Part shown: one piece after another, positions 53,751-61,900 of the stretch
Layout of the letters: every line of letters begins with the position of its first letter
Numbering within the stretch: the stretch's first letter is position 1
DNA from: Clostridium algoriphilum
GTDB lineage: Bacteria; Bacillota; Clostridia; Clostridiales; Clostridiaceae
Direction: 5' to 3'
NCBI RefSeq assembly: GCF_020443705.1
Contig: NZ_JAIZZK010000015.1
Location: 36,332 to 100,331, forward strand
DNA length: 64,000 bases
Translations under genes and position numbers: made by a program
The notes under the pieces: model-generated
What the model was told of the DNA's origin: nothing
Database searches by the model: none
What the model saw: only the letters and a program-made list of their open reading frames with translations

Positions 53751-54188
53751 ATGGAAATAGCACCACTATCAATGGTAATGAATCAATCAAAGGTTCAGAA
53801 ACGCGATGATATTGTAGCAGGGGAGACGGCTATGGATACAGTGAAAGAAAATGTTAACACAATGATAGAAAAAATACATAATATTTCAATAGATCCGAAT
53901 ATCGGACGGAACTTAGATGTAATTGCAGATAAGCAGATGGATAAGAAGGAAGAACTACATAAACAGTTGCAACAGGAAATGAAGTGGGCGCAGGACAGAC
54001 AGAAGATGCTTAACGTCAAAGAGGTAAAGCTACTACAAATGAGAGAGATAGCGGAACAGGGTAAGCAAGCAGCAGTTACTCCACAAGAACTAAAAAAGTT
54101 GGATGATAGGCTAGACAAATTGGCAGCACAGGTAAGTGCAATAGATAGTGAAAGTAGAAGAACAAAAGATGGGAAAAAATTGGAATGA
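53751..54188 (+). CDS. Long YjfB-like protein with coiled-coil extension (copy 2)
   Basis: 145 aa. Residues 1-60 are YjfB-like (MEIAPLSMVMNQSKVQ..., SIDPNIGRNLDVIA) and clearly paralogous to the gene at 53391, including the ribosome site (AGGAGGTAATCAT). Residues 61-145 form a charged coiled coil (KEELHKQLQQEMKWAQDRQKMLNVKEVKLLQMREIAEQGKQ...ELKKLDDRLDKLAAQVSAID). I do not know a named family with this extension. Placed between two flagellin genes; a filament-linked role is inferred from place only. Confidence 0.8.
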   Translation: MEIAPLSMVMNQSKVQKRDDIVAGETAMDTVKENVNTMIEKIHNISIDPNIGRNLDVIADKQMDKKEELHKQLQQEMKWAQDRQKMLNVKEVKLLQMREIAEQGKQAAVTPQELKKLDDRLDKLAAQVSAIDSESRRTKDGKKLE

Positions 54189-54274
54189 GCATCAGTGGCT
54201 ATATAATTAGCTGCTGGTGCTTATTTGCTATAGTGGGTATATTGTTGGGCAAAAAACTTTTATAAAAATTTATA

Positions 54275-54301
54275 TAAAGTTATTAACTCTTTAAACGAAG
54301 T
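54275..54301 (+). promoter_or_regulatory. Weak sigma-D-type promoter of the second flagellin gene
   Basis: TAAA, a 15-nt spacer, then AACGAAGT; only the CGA core of the -10 matches. It lies 70 bp before the start of the second flagellin. The leader has none of the CsrA-type hairpin seen for the major flagellin. Confidence 0.4.
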
Positions 54302-54371
54302 ATTAAGAGAGATAATAAATTAAACATATCAAAGTAGATAGTAATAAAAAAACTTTAACGGAGTTGATTTT

Positions 54372-55217
54372 ATGATAGTAAATAAGAATATAGCATCTTT
54401 AAATATATATAGGGAGTATAGTAAAAATATTACTAAGCAGAGTTCGGCCTTACAGCGAATATCTTCGGGAATTAAAATAAATAGTGCAAAAGATAATCCT
54501 AATGCAATTGCTCAAAGTGAGAGATTTCAAATGCAGATAAGAGGGCTTCAAATGGCGGGTCAGAATACTCAAGATGGGGTTAGCATGCTTCAGACTGCAG
54601 ATGGTGGTGCTGGAGAGATTACAAGTAGCTTGCAGAGGGTTAGGGAGTTATTAGTACAAGCCGGAGGAACTACAACTGATTCTGATAAAGAAGTCATTCA
54701 AAAGGAAATAAACCAAATGTTAGATGGAGCAGATGATATGGCAAATAATACTGAGTTTAATGGAGTTAAGCTTTTAGCGGGTGGAGCAAACGATGGCAGT
54801 GTTAATATAGAAATGCTTACAGGTGCTAATGTGGGAGAAAAAATTGATATACCAAAATTCAATTTAACTACAAAAGGGTTAAACCTAAAGAGCGAAGACG
54901 GTGTAGTCAATGTAGATATCAATAATATAGATAATTCTCTAAAACTTGTAGACAGTGCTCTTCATGACATTACGGGTGCGAGAAGCAAAATTGGAGCCTT
55001 AGAGAATCGGTTTGAAAGTACCTACAATTCTACAATGGAAATATCAGAAAAAGTAGAATTCGCTGATAGTGGAATAAGAGATTCCGATTTGGCTGAGGAA
55101 ATGATGGAATATTCTAAGGATGATATTCTTATACAAGCTGGAAATGCAATGATGGCCCAATCAAACAAATTGCCACAGGATGCATTAAGAATACTAGAAA
55201 ATGTTAGAAGTAGATAA
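54372..55217 (+). CDS. Second flagellin, short form
   Basis: 281 aa with both conserved ends: MIVNKNIASLNIYREYSKNITKQSSALQRISSGIKINSAKDNPNAIAQSERFQMQIRGLQMAGQNTQDGVSMLQTADG and RSKIGALENRFESTYNSTMEISEKVEFADSGIRDSDLAEEMMEYSKDDILIQAGNAMMAQSNKLPQDALRILENVRSR. It has almost no D2/D3 part. The ends differ from the 582-aa flagellin (SAKDNPNAIAQSERF instead of KAGDDAAGLAISEKM; DALRILENVRSR instead of QQVLALLR), so this is an old paralogue, perhaps a minor or condition-specific filament protein. Its stop codon lies inside the terminator stem. Confidence 0.93.
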   Translation: MIVNKNIASLNIYREYSKNITKQSSALQRISSGIKINSAKDNPNAIAQSERFQMQIRGLQMAGQNTQDGVSMLQTADGGAGEITSSLQRVRELLVQAGGTTTDSDKEVIQKEINQMLDGADDMANNTEFNGVKLLAGGANDGSVNIEMLTGANVGEKIDIPKFNLTTKGLNLKSEDGVVNVDINNIDNSLKLVDSALHDITGARSKIGALENRFESTYNSTMEISEKVEFADSGIRDSDLAEEMMEYSKDDILIQAGNAMMAQSNKLPQDALRILENVRSR

Positions 55218-55251
55218 GGAACTCAGTTTTTGAGTTCTTTATCTACTTTTT
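55209..55251 (+). terminator. Terminator of the second flagellin gene
   Basis: Long stem AGTAGATAAGGAACTCA (55209-55225) / TGAGTTCTTTATCTACT (55231-55247, one mismatch), loop GTTTT, then TTTTTG. The left arm contains the stop codon of the flagellin gene. Confidence 0.92.
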
Positions 55252-55613
55252 GTTAGACACATTTTTAAGACTAAATCATAAAATATACTAGAGACATTAA
55301 TTGCTTTGTATTACCATGGAATAATTTAATAAATTGATAGACAAAATACAACAATAATGTATAATATGTAAACAAGTCATGAACATCATACTATTTACTA
55401 GTAAACAAACATAACATTAAGAATAGTCATTATAACAGTGGATTATGGTACTTTAATTTAAAAATTCATTATGCTAACAAAAATTAACATGAAAAAAATA
55501 TTCACTAAGATATATAAATAGTATATAATAATATCTATACAATGGAATATATTAGTTAGAGCGATAAAATTTTGATTTTATGTCTAATTGATACATTGAG
55601 GGAGATGATGAAT
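55252..55613. other. Upstream region of the basal-body operon
   Basis: About 360 bp, AT-rich, with no gene seen. It holds the candidate promoter at 55501-55529 and the ribosome site of flgB (AGGGAG at 55599-55604). Confidence 0.6.
55501..55529 (+). promoter_or_regulatory. Candidate sigma-A promoter of the flgB operon
   Basis: TTCACT, a 17-nt spacer, then TATAAT. Spacing and -10 are ideal for sigma-A and no sigma-D-type box is seen nearby, which fits basal-body genes being early genes in the flagellar order. Confidence 0.55.
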
Positions 55614-56015
55614 GTGAATGTAACTGGGACTTCCGGCGACGATACTTACAGCTTATTGAAAAAGAGTATGGAAGCTTCTGCACTAAGAAGTAAAGTTAGT
55701 GCAAATAACATTGCAAATATTAATACGAAAAACTATAAAGGTCTCTATGTTACATTTGAGGATACCTTAAATGACAGCATGGCTGCAGATACAATGAAAA
55801 CTGATGATAGTAAACATATACAAGCGACTAATAGCAATGGAGAAATAACAGTGAACAGAGATGAGAGTACTAGCGCGAGACAGGATGGTAATAACGTAGA
55901 TATAGATCTTGAAATGACTAATCAAGCAGCGAACACTTTAATGTATGATGCTCTGGTTACTCAAGTTAATAGTAAAATTTCACTTACAAGTTATACCATA
56001 GGGGGAGGGAGATAG
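55614..56015 (+). CDS. flgB: Proximal rod protein FlgB
   Basis: 133 aa from GTG 55614, 9 nt after AGGGAG; ATG codons at 55605 and 55608 are closer to that site and cannot be fully excluded. DDTYSLLKKSMEASALRSKVSANNIANINTKNYKGLYVTFEDTL is the conserved N-terminal rod motif, and NVDIDLEMTNQAANTLMYDALVTQVNSKISLTSYTIG the C-terminal helix. It opens the flgBC-fliEFGHIJK operon in the standard order. Confidence 0.95.
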   Translation: MNVTGTSGDDTYSLLKKSMEASALRSKVSANNIANINTKNYKGLYVTFEDTLNDSMAADTMKTDDSKHIQATNSNGEITVNRDESTSARQDGNNVDIDLEMTNQAANTLMYDALVTQVNSKISLTSYTIGGGR

Positions 56016-56021
56016 TATATA

Positions 56022-56456
56022 ATGAATGATGCATTTATGGGAATGAGAATAAGTTCTAGTGGATTAACAGCAGAAAGACTAAGAATGGATACAATATCTT
56101 CAAATGTAGCAAATGCAACTACTACTAGGGGAGAAAATGGACAACCGTACATAAGAAAAATAGCTGTATTTCAAGAAAATTTACAACAAGAAATAGATAA
56201 AACTACTGGTACATACAAAACAAGTTTCAAAGGTGTTAAGGCTGTTGGCATTGTGAATGATACTTCACCTTTAAGGCGTGTTTATGATCCAACACATCCA
56301 GATGCAGATAAAGACGGATATGTTACTATGCCTAATGTAAATATTATGAATGAAATGGCGGATATGATTGCTTCTACAAGAGCATATGAGGCAAATGTAA
56401 GTGCTATGACTGCTGAGAAAAGTATGTTTTCTAAAGCTTTAGAAATAGGTAAATAG
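56022..56456 (+). CDS. flgC: Proximal rod protein FlgC
   Basis: 144 aa. [47 protein letters not shown] at the N-terminus and [43 protein letters not shown] at the C-terminus are diagnostic of FlgC. It follows flgB by 6 bp and forms the periplasm-side rod with FlgB, FlgF and FlgG. Confidence 0.96.
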   Translation: MNDAFMGMRISSSGLTAERLRMDTISSNVANATTTRGENGQPYIRKIAVFQENLQQEIDKTTGTYKTSFKGVKAVGIVNDTSPLRRVYDPTHPDADKDGYVTMPNVNIMNEMADMIASTRAYEANVSAMTAEKSMFSKALEIGK

Positions 56457-56467
56457 GAGAGTGTTTT

Positions 56468-56767
56468 ATGATTATTAATACAAATGTCAACAGTGCAACA
56501 ATACCTAATGAAGTTAAAACAAATGCTGTAACAGGGGGCGATAAGAGCACTAGTTTTTTAGATACTTTAAAAGAAAAATTAGATGAGGTTAATACTAAAC
56601 AAATAGAAGCAGATGATATTACTCAAAAGTTTATAAAGGGTGATGAAACAGACGTACAGAAGGTTATGTTATCTACAGCAGAAGCTAAACTGTCTTTAGA
56701 AACGGCAGTACAAATTAGAAATAAACTTGTAGATGCTTATAATTCATTCAATAGTATGCAGATATAA
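56468..56767 (+). CDS. fliE: Hook-basal body protein FliE
   Basis: 99 aa. STSFLDTLKEKLDEVNTKQIEADDITQKFIKGDETDVQKVMLSTAEAKLSLETAVQIRNKLVDAYNSFNSMQI matches FliE, the adaptor between the MS ring and the rod. It starts 11 bp after flgC and precedes fliF, as usual. Confidence 0.94.
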   Translation: MIINTNVNSATIPNEVKTNAVTGGDKSTSFLDTLKEKLDEVNTKQIEADDITQKFIKGDETDVQKVMLSTAEAKLSLETAVQIRNKLVDAYNSFNSMQI

Positions 56768-56786
56768 GGAAGGGAGCTAGCTAGAT

Positions 56787-58343
56787 ATGAATAAGCTTCT
56801 TGAGATGAAAAATAAGCTATTGCAAGGCTGGGGTAGTTTAAGTAAAAATAAAAAAATTGCCTATAGTATACTTGCGGGAGTAATTATAATAGCTCTTACA
56901 TCTTTTTTAGTATCAGCATCTACAACTAAATATGATGTGTTGTTTTCAAATTTATCAACAGAGGATTCTGGTGCAATGCTTGCAAAATTAAAAACAGATA
57001 AAGTTAGTTATAAGGTAAGTGGTAACAATATATTAGTACCTAAAGCACAAATTGATTCACTTAGAATGCAACTTATGTCAGAAGTTAATCTTACTGAGGG
57101 AAGTAAGGGTTTTGAACTTTTTGATACCAGTAAAATGGCGCCCACTGATACAGAAACTAAAATTATGTACCAAAGAGCATTATCTGGTGAGATTGAAAGA
57201 GCTATTAAGTCTTTCCCAGAAGTAGAAGGAGCTAAGGTTAATTTGGTTTTACCAGAAAGTACCGCTTTTGTTAAAGAAATGGACCCAGCTACAGCATCCG
57301 TTGTATTAAAACTTAAATCAGGTACTAAAATGAATGATGAACAGGTAAAGGCAATAGTTGCATTGTTAACTGGAGCAGTTCAGAATCTTCCGAAAGAAAA
57401 TGTGAGTATAGTCTCTGATGACTTCAAACTTTTAACTGAGGGATTATATGATAAGGAAAAAGATACTATAACTGATTCTACTGATGAGCAACAAGCATTA
57501 AAAGCACAAGTAGAAAAGGCTTTTGAAGATAAAATAATGAAGGTACTCGAGCCTGTATATAAAGATGGCGTAAAAGTCTCTGTTAATTCAGAACTTGATT
57601 TTGATGCACTTACAAGGAACTCTACTACTTATGGTACAAAGGGAATAGTTGTAAGTTCACACGATATTGAGACATGGAACGGAGGTGCTAGCACTGGGTT
57701 ATCCACTAGTCCTGTAGATGCAGCTACGCAAAATACTTCACCTACAAATACTAAAGATGGAACTATTGTGAACAAAGAAAGTACAAAAAATTATGATATT
57801 TCAAAAACAGATGATGTTATAACGAAGGCACCTGGAGCAATTAAAAAACTAACTACTTCAGTTGTACTAGATGGTAATTTGGATCAAGCAACTAAAACTT
57901 CCGTAAATAATTTAGTTGCGCAGGCTACGGGATACTCTGGAGCTAGAGGAGACACAATAAGTGTAGAAGGTTTGTATTTTAATACTGATGCTAAAAAAGC
58001 AGCTCAGCAAGCACTTCTTGACATAGCAAATGCCGACAAAGCAGCTGCAGCGAAAGTACTGTATACTCGCATTGCATATGGAGTATTAGCTATAATAGCA
58101 TTTATTCTACTGTTCGTTGTAATTCGTAGGACTAGTAAGAAGACAGAAACAATATCAGAAGGATTTGATAAGATGATTGAAGATAACATTGTTCCAAAAA
58201 AGCCAGAACAATTTCCACCTATTGAATTTGAAACTAAAACTAAAAAAGTCCATATAGAAAATGAAGTTAAGAAGTATGCCGCAGAAAAACCAGAACAAGT
58301 TGCGGATATAATTAAGTCCTGGCTAACAGATGATGAGAGGTGA
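56787..58343 (+). CDS. fliF: Flagellar MS-ring protein FliF
   Basis: 518 aa. A first membrane helix at about residues 26-46 (YSILAGVIIIALTSFLVSAS), a large ring-building part with YDVLFSNLSTEDSGAMLAKLKTDKVSYKV and LSGEIERAIKSFPEVEGAKVNLVLPESTAF, a variable Thr/Ser-rich part, a second membrane helix near 428-448 (AYGVLAIIAFILLFVVI) and a C-terminal tail that binds FliG. It forms the membrane ring on which the motor is built. AAGGGAG precedes ATG 56787. Confidence 0.96.
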   Translation: MNKLLEMKNKLLQGWGSLSKNKKIAYSILAGVIIIALTSFLVSASTTKYDVLFSNLSTEDSGAMLAKLKTDKVSYKVSGNNILVPKAQIDSLRMQLMSEVNLTEGSKGFELFDTSKMAPTDTETKIMYQRALSGEIERAIKSFPEVEGAKVNLVLPESTAFVKEMDPATASVVLKLKSGTKMNDEQVKAIVALLTGAVQNLPKENVSIVSDDFKLLTEGLYDKEKDTITDSTDEQQALKAQVEKAFEDKIMKVLEPVYKDGVKVSVNSELDFDALTRNSTTYGTKGIVVSSHDIETWNGGASTGLSTSPVDAATQNTSPTNTKDGTIVNKESTKNYDISKTDDVITKAPGAIKKLTTSVVLDGNLDQATKTSVNNLVAQATGYSGARGDTISVEGLYFNTDAKKAAQQALLDIANADKAAAAKVLYTRIAYGVLAIIAFILLFVVIRRTSKKTETISEGFDKMIEDNIVPKKPEQFPPIEFETKTKKVHIENEVKKYAAEKPEQVADIIKSWLTDDER

Positions 58344-58349
58344 TAAATA

Positions 58350-59363
58350 GTGGCTAAAAGTGAAAAGCTTACAGGGATTCAGAAATCAGCTATATTATTT
58401 ATTACCTTAGGCCCGGATGCTTCAGCGGCTATATTGAAGAAATTACCAGAAAGAGATATTCAAAAGATAATATATGAAATTGCTAATATAACTTCAGTTA
58501 AGGCTGACCAAAAACAAGCAATTTTAGACGAATTTATGGAAATGAACAAAGCAAAGGATTTTCTTTTAGAAGGTGGAATGGAATACGCAAAGAATTTGCT
58601 CTCAAAAGCACTTGGTGCACAGAGGGCTAAGGGAATACTTGACAAGGTTATGGAAGAAACACAACGATATAGACCTTTCTCCATTTTAAGGAAAGCAGAT
58701 GCAAATCAACTTTTAAATGTTATTGTTAATGAACATCCACAAACAATTGCGCTTATTATGTGTTATATGCAGGCTGATAAAGCTGCTCAGATAATGGCTG
58801 CTTTGCCATTGGATTTGCAAAGTGAAGTATCTTTTAGAATCGCAACTATGAGCAATATTTCTCCAATGGTTATTAGAGAAATAGAAAAAGTTTTAAATGG
58901 AAAATTATCCTCTGTTATTAGAACTGATACCACTGTAGTTGGTGGAATTGACTCTCTTGTGGGTATTCTAAACCAAGTAGATAGAACAACAGAAAAGAAT
59001 ATAACAGAGGGCCTTGAAAGAGAAGATGTAGAACTTGCAGAAAAAATTAAAAATTCTATGTTTGTATTTGAAGATATTATCACATTGGATGATGTTTCTA
59101 TACAAAGATTTTTGAGAGAAATAGATGTTAAGGATTTATCACTTGCATTAAAGGGGTGTTCAGAAGAAGTTCAAAATATTATATTTAAAAATCAATCTAA
59201 GAGAGCAGCAGCATCACTTAAAGAAGACATGGAGTTCCTTGGGCCAGTTAGGCTTGTGGATGTTGAGAAATCACAACAAAAAATTGTTGGTATTTTAAGG
59301 CGTTTAGATGAGGCTGGTGAGATTGTAATTTCAAGGGGTGGTGAGAATGCAATTGTCCTTTAA
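58350..59363 (+). CDS. fliG: Flagellar motor switch protein FliG
   Basis: 337 aa. KLTGIQKSAILFITLGPDASAAILKKLPERDIQKIIYEIA opens the N-domain, the middle has RADANQLL-type FSILRKADANQLLNVIVNEHPQTIALIMCYM, and the C-domain has VFEDIITLDDVSIQRFLREIDVKDLSLALKG with the charged residues that meet MotA. GTG start is possible but the sequence supports GTG 58350 as written (AGAGGTGATAAATA upstream). It starts 6 bp after fliF. Confidence 0.96.
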   Translation: MAKSEKLTGIQKSAILFITLGPDASAAILKKLPERDIQKIIYEIANITSVKADQKQAILDEFMEMNKAKDFLLEGGMEYAKNLLSKALGAQRAKGILDKVMEETQRYRPFSILRKADANQLLNVIVNEHPQTIALIMCYMQADKAAQIMAALPLDLQSEVSFRIATMSNISPMVIREIEKVLNGKLSSVIRTDTTVVGGIDSLVGILNQVDRTTEKNITEGLEREDVELAEKIKNSMFVFEDIITLDDVSIQRFLREIDVKDLSLALKGCSEEVQNIIFKNQSKRAAASLKEDMEFLGPVRLVDVEKSQQKIVGILRRLDEAGEIVISRGGENAIVL

Positions 59364-60093
59364 TGTTATAAAAAATTCAAGAGTTATAGAGCAGGGAGAT
59401 AAGAAGATTGACACCCAGCTAATTGAAGTTCCTGTGGTTGTATCCATGGATGAGCATTATGGCATTAGTAATTCTAATATGGAAAGCTATGAAACCATTG
59501 CATGTAATATATTAGATGGAGCAAAGCGAAAAAGCGAAGCAATTATATCAAAAGCTTACATTGATGCAGAAGAGGCAAAAGCACAAGCAGTTAAAGAAGG
59601 ATACGAGAAGGGCAGCAAAGAAGGTTATGAAACTGCTTATAATGAAGCTCTTAGTGGGGCAAGGGATGATGCAAAGCAAATGAGAGAACAGGCTGACTCC
59701 ATACTTGTGGCTGCAAAAGTTGAGTACAATGATTATTTAGTAGAAAAAGAAAAGCATATAAAAGCATTAATTGTAAGTATAGCTGAAAGCATATTAAAAA
59801 AAGAAGTAAAACAAACAGATGCACTAAATGAAATGATATTTAATACTATAAAAGCGGAAAGAGATATAAAATTTTTTATTATAAAAAGCAATAATACCCA
59901 TTTTAATATGATAAAGAGTCAAATTGAAATATGGAAAAGTAAATTTGCGTTCCAAGGCGACATATTTGTAATAGAAGACAACTTTTTAGATGATGGAATA
60001 GCTGTTATTGAAAAGGAAACAGGTAAAAGTATTGTAAGTATAGATTATGGGATAGAAAAGATAGTGGAAATATTTAAGGAAGAGCAAATATAA
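59347..60093 (+). CDS. fliH: Flagellar export ATPase regulator FliH
   Basis: 248 aa from ATG 59347, which lies 17 bp inside the end of fliG; AAGGGGTGG is the ribosome site. A long Glu/Ala/Lys coiled coil (EAIISKAYIDAEEAKAQAVKEGYEKGSKEGYETAYNEALSGARDDAKQMREQADSILVAAKVEYNDYLVEKEKHIKALIVSIAESILKKEV) is typical of FliH/YscL. It holds the ATPase FliI at the export gate. Position between fliG and fliI confirms the call. Confidence 0.93.
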   Translation: MQLSFNVIKNSRVIEQGDKKIDTQLIEVPVVVSMDEHYGISNSNMESYETIACNILDGAKRKSEAIISKAYIDAEEAKAQAVKEGYEKGSKEGYETAYNEALSGARDDAKQMREQADSILVAAKVEYNDYLVEKEKHIKALIVSIAESILKKEVKQTDALNEMIFNTIKAERDIKFFIIKSNNTHFNMIKSQIEIWKSKFAFQGDIFVIEDNFLDDGIAVIEKETGKSIVSIDYGIEKIVEIFKEEQI

Positions 60094-60116
60094 ATAAAGA
60101 AAGGGCCGAAAATATT

Positions 60117-61424
60117 ATGATAGGTCTAAATTTTGAGTATTTAATGAGTAAAATTACAGATATTAATTACACTTATTCAGAAGGTGCGGTAAAAAATGTT
60201 ATAGGACTTACTATTGAAGTTCAAGGAATAACAGCTTTTGTTGGTGAAGTGTGTAATATTTATAATAAATTAAACGAAGAAATTCCTTGTGAAGTTGTTG
60301 GATTTCGTGATAAAGATGTAATCTTAATGCCACTTGGAGAACTAGTAGGCATATCACCGGGGTGTAGAGTAGTACCAACAGGAAGCCCATTAAATGTTAA
60401 ATGCTCTGATGATTTGTTTGGAAAAGTTCTAGACGGTTTGGGTAATCCACTAAATGGTGGAGAAATAACAAGCTATACAACTTATTCACTAAATGCATCT
60501 CCACCAGATCCTTTAAAGAGACGTAGGATAACAGAAATTTTGCCTACAGGAATAAGAGCAATAGATGGTTTTTTAACTTGCGGTGAAGGTCAAAGAGTTG
60601 GTATCTTTGCAGGCAGTGGAGTAGGGAAGAGTACAACTCTTGGAATGCTTGCAAGAGGAGCAAAAGCAGATGTAAATGTTATTGCGCTTATCGGAGAAAG
60701 AGGACGTGAGGTACGCGACTTTCTTGAAAAGGATCTAGGAGAAGATGGAATGAAAAAGTCTATTATTGTATGTGCAACTTCTGACAAACCAGCACTAGTA
60801 AGATTAAAGGGTGCATTTACAGCTACGGCTATTGCGGAATACTTTAGAGATCAAGGGAAAAAAGTAATCTTAATGATGGATTCAGTAACTAGATTCGCTA
60901 TGGCACAGAGGGAAATAGGGCTTGCTATTGGTGAACCACCAGCTAGTAAAGGATATACTCCATCAGTGTTTGCAATGTTACCTAAATTAATGGAGAGAAG
61001 TGGGATGTCAGATAAGGGATCTATTACAGCTTTTTATACGGTTCTTGTAGATGGTGATGACTTTAATGAACCAATAGCCGATGCAGTTCGTGGAATACTA
61101 GATGGGCACATAGTTTTGTCTAGATCTCTTGCTGCAAAAAATCATTATCCTGCTATTGATGTCCTTAGTAGCGTTAGTAGATTAATGCCAGAAATTACTA
61201 CGGTAGAGCATAAACAAGCTGCATCTTTAGCAAGGGATTTAATGGCAACTTATAAAGATTCTGAAGACTTAATAAATATAGGTGCCTACGTAAAAGGTAG
61301 CAATTATAAAATTGATAATGCAATTAAGTACAATGATAGTATAGAAGCTTACTTAAAGCAGGGTATGAAGGATAATACTGACTTTAATGATAGTTTAGAT
61401 ATGCTAAAAAACATGTTCAATTAA
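60117..61424 (+). CDS. fliI: Flagellar export ATPase FliI
   Basis: 435 aa. Walker A GSGVGKST with K171, IALIGERGREVRDFLEKDL, Walker B-type VILMMDSVTRFAMAQREIGLAIGEPPASKGYTPSVFAMLPKLMERSG and the DEPIADAVRGILDGHIVLSRSLA-like segment are standard for the F1-beta-like export ATPase. It energises loading of substrates into the export gate with FliH and FliJ. ATG 60117 follows AAAGGG. Confidence 0.97.
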   Translation: MIGLNFEYLMSKITDINYTYSEGAVKNVIGLTIEVQGITAFVGEVCNIYNKLNEEIPCEVVGFRDKDVILMPLGELVGISPGCRVVPTGSPLNVKCSDDLFGKVLDGLGNPLNGGEITSYTTYSLNASPPDPLKRRRITEILPTGIRAIDGFLTCGEGQRVGIFAGSGVGKSTTLGMLARGAKADVNVIALIGERGREVRDFLEKDLGEDGMKKSIIVCATSDKPALVRLKGAFTATAIAEYFRDQGKKVILMMDSVTRFAMAQREIGLAIGEPPASKGYTPSVFAMLPKLMERSGMSDKGSITAFYTVLVDGDDFNEPIADAVRGILDGHIVLSRSLAAKNHYPAIDVLSSVSRLMPEITTVEHKQAASLARDLMATYKDSEDLINIGAYVKGSNYKIDNAIKYNDSIEAYLKQGMKDNTDFNDSLDMLKNMFN

Positions 61425-61447
61425 AGGTTCTTGGGAGGGGTTATTGA

Positions 61448-61885
61448 TTGGCCGATGTATACAAGTTTAGATTACAAAAGCTTCTTGATATTAGAAAAGA
61501 TTATGAAGAAAAAAGTAAAATACTATTCAAAGAAGCGCAAAGAGAAAAAGATCTGGTAGAAAACGAGCTAAATAAATTAAAAGAAAAATATAAGGATCAT
61601 AAAAATATAGATGCATATGAATCAATAGTTCAACAGAAAATAAAACAAAATTATTTAAATGCTCTAAATTATGCAATTGATAAGAATACAATAGTACTTG
61701 AAGATAAAGCCAAGATATTAGAGCAAAGAAGACAAGAATTGAAAAAGTGCCAAGTTGAAAAAAAGACTGTTGAAATTTTAAGGGAAAAGCAGAAGATTGC
61801 ATTTCTAAAAGAACAAAATTTAATAGAACAAAAAGCTAATGATGAGTTTGCACTTTTTGCTTTTATTAGAAATAACTATAAGTAA
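61448..61885 (+). CDS. fliJ: Flagellar export protein FliJ
   Basis: 145 aa, an antiparallel coiled coil (FRLQKLLDIRKDYEEKSKILFKEAQREKDLVENELNKLKEKY...LEDKAKILEQRRQELKKCQVEKKTVEILREKQK), as in FliJ, the stalk of the export ATPase. The start is TTG 61448 behind GGGAGGGG. The next gene's ribosome site overlaps its stop codon. Confidence 0.92.
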   Translation: MADVYKFRLQKLLDIRKDYEEKSKILFKEAQREKDLVENELNKLKEKYKDHKNIDAYESIVQQKIKQNYLNALNYAIDKNTIVLEDKAKILEQRRQELKKCQVEKKTVEILREKQKIAFLKEQNLIEQKANDEFALFAFIRNNYK

Positions 61886-61900
61886 AGGAGGTGAAAAAAA

